From Trebonia kvetii (GTDB taxonomy: Bacteria > Actinomycetota > Actinomycetes > Streptosporangiales > Streptosporangiaceae), in NCBI RefSeq assembly GCF_007827045.1, contig NZ_RPFW01000010.1:22261-86260 (forward strand): DNA of 64,000 nt, written 5' to 3'. Below are positions 45,596-54,524 of the stretch, piece after piece. Every line of letters begins with the position of its first letter. Positions within the stretch are counted from its first letter, which is position 1. The translations under genes were made by a program, and so were the position numbers. Under the pieces are notes generated by a model that saw only the letters and a program-made list of their open reading frames with translations, had not been told where the DNA came from and made no database searches.

Positions 45596-45694
45596 CCCCA
45601 CACCCGAAGTGTCCGGCGAACGGGGGCAAGGTCAGTTGAAAGTTAACCCCCTCTGGGGATCTCCTGGCTCGGTGGTGAGCCGGGGGGAGAGAGG

Positions 45695-46405
45695 GTGCTC
45701 ACAGTGGAGGACTGGGCTGAGATTCGCAGGCTGCACCGGGCGGAGGGGATGCCGGTTAAGGCGATCGCCCGGACGCTGGGGATCTCGAGGAATACGGTGC
45801 GGTCGGCGGTTGCGAGCGACGGGCCGCCTAGGTACCAGCGGGCTCCGGCGGGGTCGGCGGTCGATGCGTTCGAGCCGCGGATCCGGGAGCTTTTGCGGGC
45901 CTATCCCACGATGCCGGCGACGGTGATCGCGGAGCGGGTCGGGTGGGAGCGGGGCCTGACGGTGCTGAAGGACCGGGTGCGGGAGCTGCGGCCGGCTTAC
46001 CTGCCGCCGGACCCGGCCAGCCGTACGGCCTATGATCCCGGCGAGCTGGCGCAGAACGATTTCTGGTTCCCGCCGGTGACGGTGCCGGCCGGGTTCGGGC
46101 AGGAGCGCGGTGCGACGCGGCTGCCGGTGCTGACGATGGTCAGCGGCTACTCGCGGTGGCTGTCGGCGGTCCTGGTTCCCTCGCGGCATGCGGAAGACCT
46201 GTTCGCGGGCTGGTGGCAGCTGATCTCCCGGCTCGGCGGGGTGCACCAGGTGATCACCGACCCGGAGCACAAGGCCGCCGCGGCCGCGCTGCGCCGGCAG
46301 CGGGTCGGGATGCTGCGCCCCGTCGGGGCCGAGCCGGAGGTCGAGCAGCGGCTCTTGAGCGTCTACGACGCGCTGGCCGGCGGCGACGGCGAAGGAGCAG
46401 CCTGA
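45695..46405 (+). pseudogene. istA: IS21-family IstA with internal in-frame deletion
   Basis: A 236-aa frame. Residues 1-190 match IstA: helix-turn-helix MPVKAIARTLGISRNTVRSA, linker, then the start of the DDE core (AQNDFWFPPVTVPAGFG, SGYSRWLSAVLVPSRHAEDL). After LISRLGGV it jumps to HQVITDPEHKAAAAALRRQ, the normal C-terminus. IstA proteins are usually about 400-500 residues, so around 200 residues with the later catalytic Asp and Glu are missing, without loss of frame. The product cannot be an active transposase. The IS21 left end lies at about 45640, next to the IS3 copy. Confidence 0.75.
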
Positions 46406-46905
46406 TGACCGGCCAGACCGCGAAGAAGAAGACGCGTGACCTCGATGCCGAGATCGCGTTCCTGGCCCGGGCGCTGAAGGCGCCCGCGCTAAGGGATTCC
46501 GCCGAGCGCCTGGCCGCCCGCGCCCGGGAGGAGTCCTGGACCCATGAGGAGTTCCTCATCGCCTGCCTGCAGCGCGAAGTGGCGGCCCGCGACGCCCACG
46601 GCGGCGAGGGCCGCATCCGCGCCGCCCGGTTCCCCGCCCGCAAGAGCCTGGAGGAGTTCGACTTCGACCACGCCCGCGGCCTCAAGCGCGACACCGTCGC
46701 CCACCTGGGCACCCTGGACTTCATCGCCGAGAAGGGCAACGTCGTGTTCCTCGGGCCGCCCGGAACGGGCAAGACCCACCTGGCGACCGGCATCGCGATC
46801 CGGGCCTGCCAGGCCGGGCACCGCGTCCAGTTCGCCACCGCGTCGCAGTGGGTCGACCGGCTCGCCGCCGCCCACGCAGCGGGGAAGCTGTCGCCGCGGG
46901 TCGTA
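46405..46905 (+). pseudogene. istB: IS21-family IstB, 3'-truncated
   Basis: The AAA+ helper ATPase of IS21, overlapping istA by one base. About 165 residues remain: LKAPALRDSAERLAARAREE, then FLGPPGTGKTHLATGIAI (Walker A), then FATASQWVDRLAAAHAAGKL. Homology ends after SPRVV. The Walker B and arginine-finger half is gone, replaced by another transposon fragment. The same frame then runs open through that fragment into the GTPase gene, which makes an artefactual 695-residue fusion. Confidence 0.75.
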
Positions 46906-46909
46906 TGTG

Positions 46910-47050
46910 CCCATAGTCGCGATCGAATTGATCAACGGCCGCCTCGAGCAGCTGCGCGGCTCTGCCTTATCTTGGGCAACCTCACCCGCTACATCGCCTG
47001 GTCCTTCCTGGAAGCCCGGGCGGCTTCAGGCTCCGGCCACGTCCCGCGGG
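46910..47050 (+). pseudogene. ISL3-like transposase C-terminal remnant
   Basis: Two adjoining frames read AIELINGRLEQLRGSAL and then GNLTRYIAWSFLEA. These resemble the last residues of ISL3-type transposases (EAINxRLExLRxxALGxxNLTxY), separated by a one-base shift. The fragment lies between truncated istB and the GTPase start and marks a deletion junction. The family label is from memory of the motif. Confidence 0.45.
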
Positions 47051-47073
47051 TTGACGGTGGTACTTTCACCGAC

Positions 47074-48243
47074 ATGGCAGCGAAGGTAAAGGAACAGAAC
47101 CTCGCCGTGTTCGGAGAGAGCGGCAGCGGCAAGACCGTCTTGCTCTCGTCGTTCTACGGTGCGTCACAGGAACCGTCGTTCCTCGCGGAAAGTCTCTACA
47201 AGGTGCTCGCTGACGACACCGGCCAGGGCACGCGCTTGCGCCAGAACTATCTGCGGATGCGCAACCAGGCTAAAGCCCCCGAGGCCAATCGCTTCGCCGC
47301 GACGCCCTATTCCTTCACGCTGAAGGTGAAGGAGCCCGGCGGCGGTAAGGCGGCCAAGGCAAAGCCCTTCAACGCGCTGCGTCTCATCTGGCACGACTAT
47401 CCGGGTGAGTGGTTCACGGAAGAGCCCAGCAGTACCGAGGAGGCAACGCGCCGGGTGGCGACCTTCACCAGACTCCTGAAGTCCGATGTGGCCCTGGTCC
47501 TTGTCGACGGACAGAAACTGCTCGACTACGCGGGTGAGGAGGAGAAGTACCTCAAGTCGCTGCTATGGGGCCTTCGCGGCGGCCTCGAAAAGCTCAGGGA
47601 CGACATCCTCACGGACGGCGAACCGCTGAGGGAGTTTCCCCGCATCTGGATTCTCGCGCTGTCGAAGGCAGACTTGCACCCGGGCCTGAACGCGAAAGGG
47701 TTCCAGGACCTCATCGTCGAGAAGGCCGCTGGCGATGTCTCTGCGCTGCACGACGCACTTAAGACGTTTGTTCAGGTGCCCGAGGCGCTGTCCTTGGGCG
47801 AGGATTTCATGCTGCTGTCGTCGGCCAGGTTCGAGCCCGGCAAGATCGAGGTCACCGAACGTGTCGGTCTCGACCTCATCCTGCCGGTGGCCACCATGCT
47901 CCCTTTCGAGAGGCTCGCCCAGTGGGCCGGCAGGTTCGCCATCCCGCTCAAGGTCCTGGGCGGGCTGGTGGACCACGCCGACGCGCTAGCGGGGCTACTT
48001 ACCGGTGCCGGCGCGGATGCCGCCGCAAAGTTCCTGGCCAAGATTCCGAAGGTTGTCCCGGTCCTCGCCCCCATCGCTATCCCTGGGCTGGCAGAGGCGG
48101 TCAAGCTCGGCAAGTCGAAACTGGAGGAGGTCCACGCCCAAGCGCTGGCAGACCGAGACTTCCTGACTGCGGTCGTGACGCAGTTCAGGCTCGACCTTGA
48201 CCAGGGCGTGGAGGACCACCTTTTCGTCAAGAGTCTCTGGTGA
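47074..48243 (+). CDS. TRAFAC-like GTPase
   Basis: A 389-aa protein starting MAAKVKEQNLAVFGESGSGKT. G1/Walker A is GESGSGKT (14-21), the G3-like motif is WHDYPGEWF (about 105-113), and the G4-like motif is LALSKADLHPG (about 193-203, SKAD for NKxD), so it should bind GTP. After the G domain, residues 255-330 contain hydrophobic stretches (LILPVATMLPFERL, VVPVLAPIAIPGLAEAV) that may contact membrane. It overlaps the next gene by GTGA. Stand-alone GTPases of this type occur in actinobacterial multi-gene conflict or signalling systems, but the precise family is not certain. The upstream open frame comes from transposon debris and is excluded. Confidence 0.7.
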   Translation: MAAKVKEQNLAVFGESGSGKTVLLSSFYGASQEPSFLAESLYKVLADDTGQGTRLRQNYLRMRNQAKAPEANRFAATPYSFTLKVKEPGGGKAAKAKPFNALRLIWHDYPGEWFTEEPSSTEEATRRVATFTRLLKSDVALVLVDGQKLLDYAGEEEKYLKSLLWGLRGGLEKLRDDILTDGEPLREFPRIWILALSKADLHPGLNAKGFQDLIVEKAAGDVSALHDALKTFVQVPEALSLGEDFMLLSSARFEPGKIEVTERVGLDLILPVATMLPFERLAQWAGRFAIPLKVLGGLVDHADALAGLLTGAGADAAAKFLAKIPKVVPVLAPIAIPGLAEAVKLGKSKLEEVHAQALADRDFLTAVVTQFRLDLDQGVEDHLFVKSLW

Positions 48244-48608
48244 ACCTGGTCTGGGCTACACGCGGACGCACGTGGGGCTTCCGCTTCCTGCTCGACGGGG
48301 GATACTCCGACCCGCTCCCGATCTACGAGCGCGCCTTCGGGGGAACCGATGGCGAATCGACGACATGCCGACGCGTCGGAGGCCCTGTCGCTCTGCGATT
48401 CCCTGACCCCCAAGGACGCCGGGACGCAGCGGGGCGCATGATCCCTCATGACTTTGTCGTCCTGCCACCCATGGCAGACGAGATCCACTCCGTCGAGGAC
48501 GGTCAGCGGCTTATCTGGCCGTCTCTCGCCGATGCTTTCGCCCGTCTGTGGGACCTGCCTGAGCCGCCCTCACCAGACGAAGTCACGAAGGCCTTCGGGG
48601 CCGAGTGA
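48240..48608 (+). CDS. Small conserved-looking partner of the GTPase
   Basis: A 122-aa protein starting at GTG that overlaps the GTPase stop (GTGA), so the two are translationally coupled. It contains WATRGRTWGFRFLLDGGYSD, an FPDPQGRRDAAGRMIPHDF segment and a proline-rich acidic end. It has no transmembrane helix or catalytic motif that I recognise. The coupling implies a stoichiometric partner, for instance a GTPase-associated adaptor or activator. Function is unknown. Confidence 0.6.
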   Translation: MNLVWATRGRTWGFRFLLDGGYSDPLPIYERAFGGTDGESTTCRRVGGPVALRFPDPQGRRDAAGRMIPHDFVVLPPMADEIHSVEDGQRLIWPSLADAFARLWDLPEPPSPDEVTKAFGAE

Positions 48609-48884
48609 CTCATCCTGCGGAAGACCGAAGCTGACGAGGTTAACTCCGCCCAGCCCTTTCAGTTTTGCCATACCCGCCGCGCCTGATCGATGCTCCTATG
48701 TCTGTCAAGGGTTCACGTGGCTGAACATTTCATCTGGTGAGCGACCGGTCTGCTGGGTGCGGACAAGACAGGGAGGGGCCGCTCCGAGGCGGAGGGCAGG
48801 CTCTTATGAGGTCACGCGGCCAGCAGGCCGGGGGCGGGGTCCGGGGACGGCCGACGGATCGTTCGAAGGCCAGCACGGGTGCGG
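48609..48884. other. Gap between GTPase operon and IS110 element
   Basis: About 275 bases containing no convincing gene. The right part (48800-48884) is GC-rich and resembles the sequence at 50090-50133 on the other side of the IS110 transposase gene, so it probably belongs to the IS or to its target. Confidence 0.3.
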
Positions 48885-48924
48885 CAGCCGATTAGCGGGT
48901 CAGGCCGTCCCCGGGGTCTGGGGG

Positions 48925-49962
48925 CTAGGCGGCGCGGAGGTGGCGGTAGACCTCGCGGGCGACGTAGCGCTTGAGGCAGCGGATGATCTCCTTCTTCGAC
49001 AGGCCTTCGGCGGTCCGCCGCTCGACGTAGGCGCGGGTGGCGGGGTGGCGGCCCATCCGGGTGATCACGATCCGCCACAGGGCGTGGTTGGCCTCGCGGT
49101 TGCCGCCGGGGTTGAGCCGGCGGCGGGTGACCTTTCCCGACGATGCCGGGATCGGGGCGACCGCGCACAGGTGCGCCCAGGCGGCCTCCGAGCGCAGCCG
49201 CTCCGGGTGGTCACCGGCGGCGATCAGCAGCAGCGCGGCGGTGTCGGGGCCGATGCCGTAGACGGCGAGCAGGCCGGGGGCGCGGGCGGTGACGAGGGGG
49301 ACGATGAGCTCGTCGAGCCGCCCGGTCTGCCCGTCGAGGAACTCCGCGCGGCGGCCCAGTTCCCGCAGCGCGATGCGGGTGGCGTAGCCGACGGTGCTGC
49401 CGGGCCGGGGACGCAGTGATGCCAGCCCGGCGACCAGGGCGGCTGGCGTGTGCCCGGTGAACCGGGCCCGCAGGTCATCGGGGCCGGTCAGGACGAGTGC
49501 CCTGGCCTGGTTGATGGTCTGGGTCCGCTCATTGCGGGCGCTGCGCTTGGCGACCATCAGGGCACGGATCGCCTCCACTGCGCCGTCGCGGCCCTTGGGC
49601 GCGCCGCGGGCCCTGCCGGACTGGGCCGCGCGGGCGGCGCTGACCGCGTCCAGCGGGTCGGACTTGCCCTGCCTGCGCCGGTCCTGGCGGTCGGAGCGGT
49701 CTACCTCGACGACCCGGATCCCGGCCGCGGTGACGTGGCGGGCCAGGCCGGCGCCGTAGCTGCCGGTGCCCTCGATCCCGACCAGGGCGACGGTCCCGAA
49801 CCCGCCCAGCCAGCTCAGCAGGCGGGCGTACCCGCCCGTCGTGGCCGGGAACTCCTGCACGCCGAGCAGCCCGCCGATCGGGTCGAGCGCGGCGGCCACG
49901 TGCGTGTCGGCGTGGGTGTCCACGCCGCCGGTAATGGCGCGGCGGTCTTCTACGATGGTCAT
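48925..49962 (-). CDS. IS110-family transposase (DEDD recombinase)
   Basis: A 345-aa protein with the IS110 layout. The N-terminal RuvC-like DEDD domain contains GGVDTHADTHVAAALD (first Asp), LVGIEGTGSYGAGLARHV (Glu) and QGKSDPLDAVSAARAA (DxxDA pair). The C-terminal transposase_20 domain (IGPDTAALLLIAAGD, then GKVTRRRLNPGGNREANHAL) carries the serine region that links to DNA. It works with a bridge RNA to recombine donor and target. ATG 49962 is chosen; the frame extends 13 codons upstream without an ATG better placed. Confidence 0.9.
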   Translation of the reverse strand: MTIVEDRRAITGGVDTHADTHVAAALDPIGGLLGVQEFPATTGGYARLLSWLGGFGTVALVGIEGTGSYGAGLARHVTAAGIRVVEVDRSDRQDRRRQGKSDPLDAVSAARAAQSGRARGAPKGRDGAVEAIRALMVAKRSARNERTQTINQARALVLTGPDDLRARFTGHTPAALVAGLASLRPRPGSTVGYATRIALRELGRRAEFLDGQTGRLDELIVPLVTARAPGLLAVYGIGPDTAALLLIAAGDHPERLRSEAAWAHLCAVAPIPASSGKVTRRRLNPGGNREANHALWRIVITRMGRHPATRAYVERRTAEGLSKKEIIRCLKRYVAREVYRHLRAA

Positions 49963-50133
49963 GCCATCCCTGTTTCTCTGGTTGAAAGGGGTGGCACGCA
50001 CCTGCCGGCCGTCGGACCCTGTGAACCCCGGCCTCTCGCGAAGGACGGGCAGATCAGACCGGCAGTGCCGGTGGGTGCCACAAGAACCTGGGCCCGGCCG
50101 ACGAATCGTTAGCAGGACAGCCCAAAAGGGCGT
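49963..50133 (-). ncRNA. Candidate IS110 bridge RNA region
   Basis: The roughly 170 bases immediately upstream of the IS110 transposase gene and inside the direct repeat. In IS110-group elements this non-coding end encodes the structured bridge RNA that pairs with donor and target DNA. The segment is GC-rich with several self-complementary stretches (for example GCCGG/CCGGC pairs near 50006 and 50056). RNA boundaries and guide loops were not determined. Confidence 0.35.
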
Positions 50134-50156
50134 CAGCCGATTAGCGGGTCAGGCCG

Positions 50157-50570
50157 GACCCAGGCTCCCGACCCTACGCCCGAACCACCGCAAAACCACG
50201 GAAGCAGAGCCGGAGCCGGAAGCACTATCCACAGTCTCCCTGCCGATTAGGTGCCATGAAGCCTTGCCGCGACTGGTGTCCTCTTGCGGACACAGATCGC
50301 CCGGTTCTCTGCGGATAATGAAGCGAAGGGTTCGCCACTCGCGTACAGCCAGGAGGCGGCGGTGTACTTCTCCGAACCTGAGTTGAGGACGCGCGTTCCA
50401 CGACGAACGCTGGTACCTCCGTTAGCATTACGGCAAAGTTCGTGGCGTTCAGCCGCCAAACCAGCGTGCTGCATGAGCCGGGGGCATCCGGCAAAGTCGA
50501 TTCCGCCCTCAAACTTGCACGGAGAGCTGGCCGCAGAACCTGGCACAGGCTAGACGACGTGAACGGCCCC
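50157..50570. other. Region without a clear gene
   Basis: About 410 bases after the IS110 element. An open frame from 50442 leads into the following hypothetical gene, but its translation looks non-coding. Nothing else was identified. Confidence 0.25.
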
Positions 50571-51014
50571 ATGAGCGTGTTTGACATCGAGGTCAACGAC
50601 CTGCACGTCGGAGTCATGCCGTTCGCCTACTTCGGCTGCTACGGCGAGGGCCCTCGCGGCCGCAGAGGGCTAGTGCGCGCATTCTGGGCGCAGACGCTGG
50701 TACCTGCGCGCCGAAGTCACGCCGCCAGCTCGTCAAGAGAACTCATACTCCTCGGCTCGCTCAACAGGCTTACAGATGGGCCATGGAACGGCGAAGACGA
50801 AGCCGTGCTCAAGATCGGCCACGATTATCCGTCTGACCCCTCGGTGCTATCGAGGCTGGTGCGCACGGAATTGCAGTTGGAAGATGTGTCGGTGCAGAAC
50901 CACATCGAGAGCGTGGACAGGTTTGAAGCACTCGAACCCGGCTGCTACGCCAGATTCGCCTCTGCGCAGACTGCGCGAGCTCGGAAGGCTCTAGCCTCCG
51001 GCATTCAGCGCTGA
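50571..51014 (+). CDS. Hypothetical protein
   Basis: A 147-aa frame starting MSVFDIEVNDLHVGVMPFAY. Mixed strand/helix character with an acidic middle (EDEAVLKIGHDYPSDPSVL) and a helical end rich in Ala and Arg. No family is recognised and no ribosome-binding site is evident. Codon use is plausible for this genome. It could also begin at 50442. It stands between IS110 and IS1380 elements. Confidence 0.35.
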   Translation: MSVFDIEVNDLHVGVMPFAYFGCYGEGPRGRRGLVRAFWAQTLVPARRSHAASSSRELILLGSLNRLTDGPWNGEDEAVLKIGHDYPSDPSVLSRLVRTELQLEDVSVQNHIESVDRFEALEPGCYARFASAQTARARKALASGIQR

Positions 51015-51131
51015 AGGCGAGCTGGCGGGTTTGACGGTATTCCGGTAGGCGTGAGCTTGAGTTTTAACAAGCGGAGGGTCTACGGATGGCGCACCTTATG
51101 GGTGCGGGGCGATCCGGTGTCACGAGAGAGA

Positions 51132-51162
51132 GAAGGGACGGCCGCGAAGCGGCCGTCCCTTC
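51132..51162. terminator. Strong hairpin upstream of the IS1380 transposase gene
   Basis: Fourteen-base perfect arms (51132-51145 and 51149-51162) around a GAA loop, followed by a short CTGGCTTT run. It could terminate transcripts entering the IS from outside, a known way for IS elements to avoid read-in, or be an IS end structure. Confidence 0.5.
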
Positions 51163-51250
51163 CTGGCTTTACAAGCGAAGAGCGCCCTGTGCCTGGGAGA
51201 TTACGGGTCACCACAACCATGCAATCGTCAAGCCTGGAGCGCTCTTCGCC

Positions 51251-52684
51251 ATGCAGCTTAACGGGTGGGACCATGCCCTGAAGGTCACCGCGGACGGGAA
51301 GGGGCTCGTCGGCCACGCCGGCGCGATCCTGCTCCGCAAGGCTGCCGACCAGCTCGGCCTTACCGCCGGACTGTCCGCAGCCCTGCTGAAGAAGGGCACG
51401 TCGCCGCTGCTGGACCGGGGGACGGTGCTCGCGTCGCTGGCCGTCGCGATCGCGCTGGGCGCCACGTCCATGAGCGACATCGCCCTGCTCGCGCACCTGT
51501 CCCCGGTCTTGGGGGCCGCCCCGAGCGGGCCGACGGTCCGCCGTGCCCTCGACCTGGCCGGGTCCCCGCGGATGCTGGACCGGGTCGCCCGGGCGAGGGC
51601 GAAGGCCAGGGAGCATGCCTGGAAGCTGATCGAGGAGACGCCGGCCGGGTTCCCCTGGCTCGCCGTCGCCGGCAAGGCGCTCACGGGCTGGCTGGTCATC
51701 GACATGGACGCGACCCTCGTCACCGCCAGCTCCGACAAGGAAGGAGCAGCGCCCACGTGGAAGATGGGATACGGCTTCCACCCGCTCGCGGCCTGGTGCG
51801 CGAACACCCGCGAGTGCCTGAGCATGCTGCTGCGGCCCGGCAACGCGGGGTCAAACACGTTCACCGACCACAAGGAGGTGCTGGCGGCGGCCCTGAGAGG
51901 CGTACCGGCCCGGTTCAGGCGCAGGACCCTGGTCCGCGTCGACGGGGCCGGCGCCAGCCACGATCTCATCGGCCACCTGCTGTCCCTCTCCTCTCCGAGG
52001 AGGAAGGTGCTGTTCACCTGCGGCTGGACCATCATGCCCGCCGACGAGGACGCTATTCGGCAGCTCCCCGCCGCCGCGTGGAAGCCGGGGATCACGCAGG
52101 ACGGCGAGGCAGAGCAGGACAAGGACGTCGCGGAGATCACCGGCCTGACGGCCCGCGCCGGGAACTGGCCAGACGGGCTCCGCTGGATCGCCCGGAGGGT
52201 GAAGCCCTCCCGCCGTCACCTGCGCAACCTCACCGACTACGAGAGAAAGACCGGCTGGAAGTACTCCATCACCTGCACGAACATCCCCGACGACGGCATC
52301 AGCGGCGTCCCCGGCAGCCACCACGCCCAGTACATCGACGTCCTGCACCGCGAGCACGCCGTCGTCGAAACCAGCGGCGTCCGCACCGCCAAGGCCATGG
52401 GACTGCGGAACCTGCCCTCCAAGACCTGGCAGGTCAACGCCGGCTGGGTCCTGGCCGCGAACATCGCCGCCGACCTCACGGCATGGGCCCGCCTCCTCGG
52501 ACTGCACGACAGCGAGCTCCGCGACGCGACCCCGGACACCCTCCGCTACCGGATCTGGCACCTGCCAGCCCGCCTGGCCCGCCACGCCCGGCAGCGCACC
52601 CTCGCCATCAGCACCGACTGGCCATGGAAAGACGCATTCCTCGCCTGCTGGCAGCGGCTCTGCGCCCTGCCAGCACCCGCCTGA
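51251..52684 (+). CDS. IS1380-family transposase
   Basis: A 477-aa DDE transposase of the IS1380 type. It has LKVTADGKGLVGHAGAILL at the N-terminus, WLVIDMDATLVTASSDKEGA (catalytic Asp, about 145), LVRVDGAGASHDLIGHL (second Asp, about 225) and HREHAVVETSGVRTAKAMGL with the Glu near 375. Its length fits the family. ATG 51251 is preferred because the conserved region begins there; a longer frame from 51086 includes the hairpin. Terminal inverted repeats of the element were not resolved. Confidence 0.88.
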   Translation: MQLNGWDHALKVTADGKGLVGHAGAILLRKAADQLGLTAGLSAALLKKGTSPLLDRGTVLASLAVAIALGATSMSDIALLAHLSPVLGAAPSGPTVRRALDLAGSPRMLDRVARARAKAREHAWKLIEETPAGFPWLAVAGKALTGWLVIDMDATLVTASSDKEGAAPTWKMGYGFHPLAAWCANTRECLSMLLRPGNAGSNTFTDHKEVLAAALRGVPARFRRRTLVRVDGAGASHDLIGHLLSLSSPRRKVLFTCGWTIMPADEDAIRQLPAAAWKPGITQDGEAEQDKDVAEITGLTARAGNWPDGLRWIARRVKPSRRHLRNLTDYERKTGWKYSITCTNIPDDGISGVPGSHHAQYIDVLHREHAVVETSGVRTAKAMGLRNLPSKTWQVNAGWVLAANIAADLTAWARLLGLHDSELRDATPDTLRYRIWHLPARLARHARQRTLAISTDWPWKDAFLACWQRLCALPAPA

Positions 52685-53172
52685 CCAGCACGAGCAACCC
52701 CAGCGACAGGAAGGAGGACCACCCCCGGCGCGGTCGGAGCCGGTGCGCACCCGGGCACACCGGGCGCACCACGTACCGCCCGCCCCCAGGACAAACAGAC
52801 ATGAAGTCGAAAAACAGGCTCCAGCACGATCAGTAACCAGACCTCAAACCGCCTGAACGATTGAGGCTAGTCCGGGATGAAGGGTTCGTCACGCACTGGG
52901 AACGAAGGCCGCCGCTGAGCCGCGCGCGAGTAGTCGCGATCACCCACGATATAAGCAATTCCTCACAGCACACTGGCGCACAGGGCACTGTGCTTGCACG
53001 GCCAATCTTGATACGCGATCTAAGTTCCTAAATAATCGCTCGATCCCTATACGCCCACTTGCACCGACGGCAGCCCTCTACGGAGCCTTCAGCCACTGCG
53101 GCAAGCGACTCCCGGAGGCGCTGTGCACGTGGCTGGCCGACGTGGAGTTTGAGCACCGATAGGCTAATACAC
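52685..53172. other. IS1380 right flank and intergenic DNA
   Basis: About 490 bases. The first part (52685-52830) is still GC-rich and probably IS end sequence; from 52850 the DNA becomes AT-richer. No gene, RNA or terminal repeat was confirmed. Confidence 0.3.
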
Positions 53173-54015
53173 GTGGCAGATGAGGATGGCCGTGCCGGAC
53201 GTTCGGGGGCTTGGGGCGTCGCGACGGCAGTCTGCTGTGGAGGTGCCATCTACGTTTCGCAGTTGGCCACCACGCCCCACTCAGGCTTTCCTCTCTGGCC
53301 GACGTATGTGCTCGGTGTTCTGACTGTCCTTGGCTTGTATCTATGCTTCGCCACCGTGTGGAGGTGGTGGCCGACCAGTCCAGCGGTTGGCGGGTCGATT
53401 GCTGATGGCATCGAGTCGGCACCCGGAGGCAGTGAGCAGCGCACCGCCAGGGTAAAGGTTCCAGCAAGCGCTACGGCTGAGGGTTCCGCTACTAGCGCCG
53501 TGTCGGCGAGTCTGCCTCCGCGACCGGTCCGCGTCAGACTGATGCCCGACCTGGACCTCGTCACCAACCGCTTGTTCTTGGGCGTGCTAAACCAGGGCGG
53601 TTCGGGCTCCTTCCGTGCTGAGGTAGTTGATGCGCACGACCAAGACGGCAATTGCGTTGGCCTCTTGTCCTGGCCCATCCCCTGGACAGACGGCGGTTCG
53701 GTGGGCGCTCAAGAGATACCGAGGGGCGAAACTCGATTGCTCGACTTCGCCCACTTCGACCTCGCGGGCCTTAAGAAGGATCTGGAGGGAGGGAACGGGG
53801 CCGACGGCGATTACTGGCTCTTTCCGTCGCTGCCGCACTCCGTCACGGTCGGGTACTCAGCGGTTCGCGAGTGGTTGCAACTGGAGCATCAATACTTCCT
53901 GATTACCGTGCGGGTTACCAGGAGTGATCCGCCTGAATTCGGTGAAATCCAGTTCAAGATCGGGATTGAGGGAACGCGGCCATATTGTCGGGAGCTGCCC
54001 AGGAAAAACCGTTAG
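53173..54015 (+). CDS. Membrane-anchored hypothetical protein
   Basis: A 280-aa protein starting at GTG 53173. Two transmembrane helices lie near the N-terminus (WGVATAVCCGGAIYVSQL and YVLGVLTVLGLYLCFATVW, about 13-62). A Ser/Ala-rich linker follows, then a beta-rich soluble domain (about 120-280; RVRLMPDLDLVTNRLFLGVL, FLITVRVTRSDPPEFGEIQF). This could be an immunoglobulin-like cytoplasmic domain. The family is not recognised. A longer frame to 53059 is less protein-like. It stands alone between IS1380 and a minus-strand regulator-like gene. Confidence 0.55.
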   Translation: MADEDGRAGRSGAWGVATAVCCGGAIYVSQLATTPHSGFPLWPTYVLGVLTVLGLYLCFATVWRWWPTSPAVGGSIADGIESAPGGSEQRTARVKVPASATAEGSATSAVSASLPPRPVRVRLMPDLDLVTNRLFLGVLNQGGSGSFRAEVVDAHDQDGNCVGLLSWPIPWTDGGSVGAQEIPRGETRLLDFAHFDLAGLKKDLEGGNGADGDYWLFPSLPHSVTVGYSAVREWLQLEHQYFLITVRVTRSDPPEFGEIQFKIGIEGTRPYCRELPRKNR

Positions 54016-54524
54016 CGGCAGACCGACGCCGACGAGCCAAAAGGCTTATGCCGAACCGGTCCCGCTGTTAAATGCATCTCAAACTGCTAGCGCACATTGG
54101 CGGCAGCGGTGCAGGTCAAGGCATATATACGGGCGGTAGGTTGCTCGTGTCAGGCAGGCCCATGCTCGGTTTGCATACGCCGAGTTCGGTCAGGTGCCGC
54201 CTAGCGTCGACTAGCTTAATGGCCTTCATCCCCGCTAGTGACCGGCTGACTGTACTGGCATTGTCACTGCCGGGCCGGATGACATTGATGGCAATTCCGT
54301 CGAAGCGGGGGGAGGCGATGTGGTGGCCTTAACCAGGAGCGAATCTCCAGCTCCCACCCGGAAGGGCCAATCTAACCGGCAAGCTCAAGCGCATATTGTT
54401 TGTTCTCGCCTGGCTCAACTGAGGTCCGCCGGGGACGTCGCGCCTACGCATAGCGGCGGTTCCGGCGTTAGACCGTAAGCGTCTCGGCCACCGGCTGAAC
54501 TCCCCTTCAAGACCCGGTCGGGTG
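54016..54524. other. Intergenic region between convergent genes
   Basis: About 510 bases between a rightward and a leftward gene. Short frames are not protein-like. No clear terminator hairpin or RNA was found. Confidence 0.3.

Larger units (their letters stand above)
44367..45634 (+). mobile_element. IS3-family insertion sequence, copy A
   Basis: A 1268-bp element beginning TGAGCTTGCCCCCGTTTCCC and ending in the imperfect complement (TGACCTTGCCCCCGTTCGCC). It is flanked by GTTG on both sides (44363-44366 and 45635-45638). An identical-looking inverted copy is at 62640-63907. It contains orfA and orfB. Confidence 0.9.
48885..50156 (-). mobile_element. IS110-family element with flanking 23-bp direct repeats
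   Basis: A transposase gene and about 170 bases of non-coding DNA upstream of it lie between two exact 23-bp direct repeats (48885-48907 and 50134-50156). Similarity extends imperfectly about 30 bases to the left of each repeat. IS110 elements lack inverted repeats and use a bridge RNA encoded in a non-coding end. Exact element ends cannot be fixed from one copy. Confidence 0.6.

Noticed and set aside
46156-48243. A 695-aa IstB-GTPase fusion protein
   Set aside because: The continuous frame crosses truncated istB and an ISL3-like remnant. The GTPase has its own ATG at 47074 and a complete domain from there.
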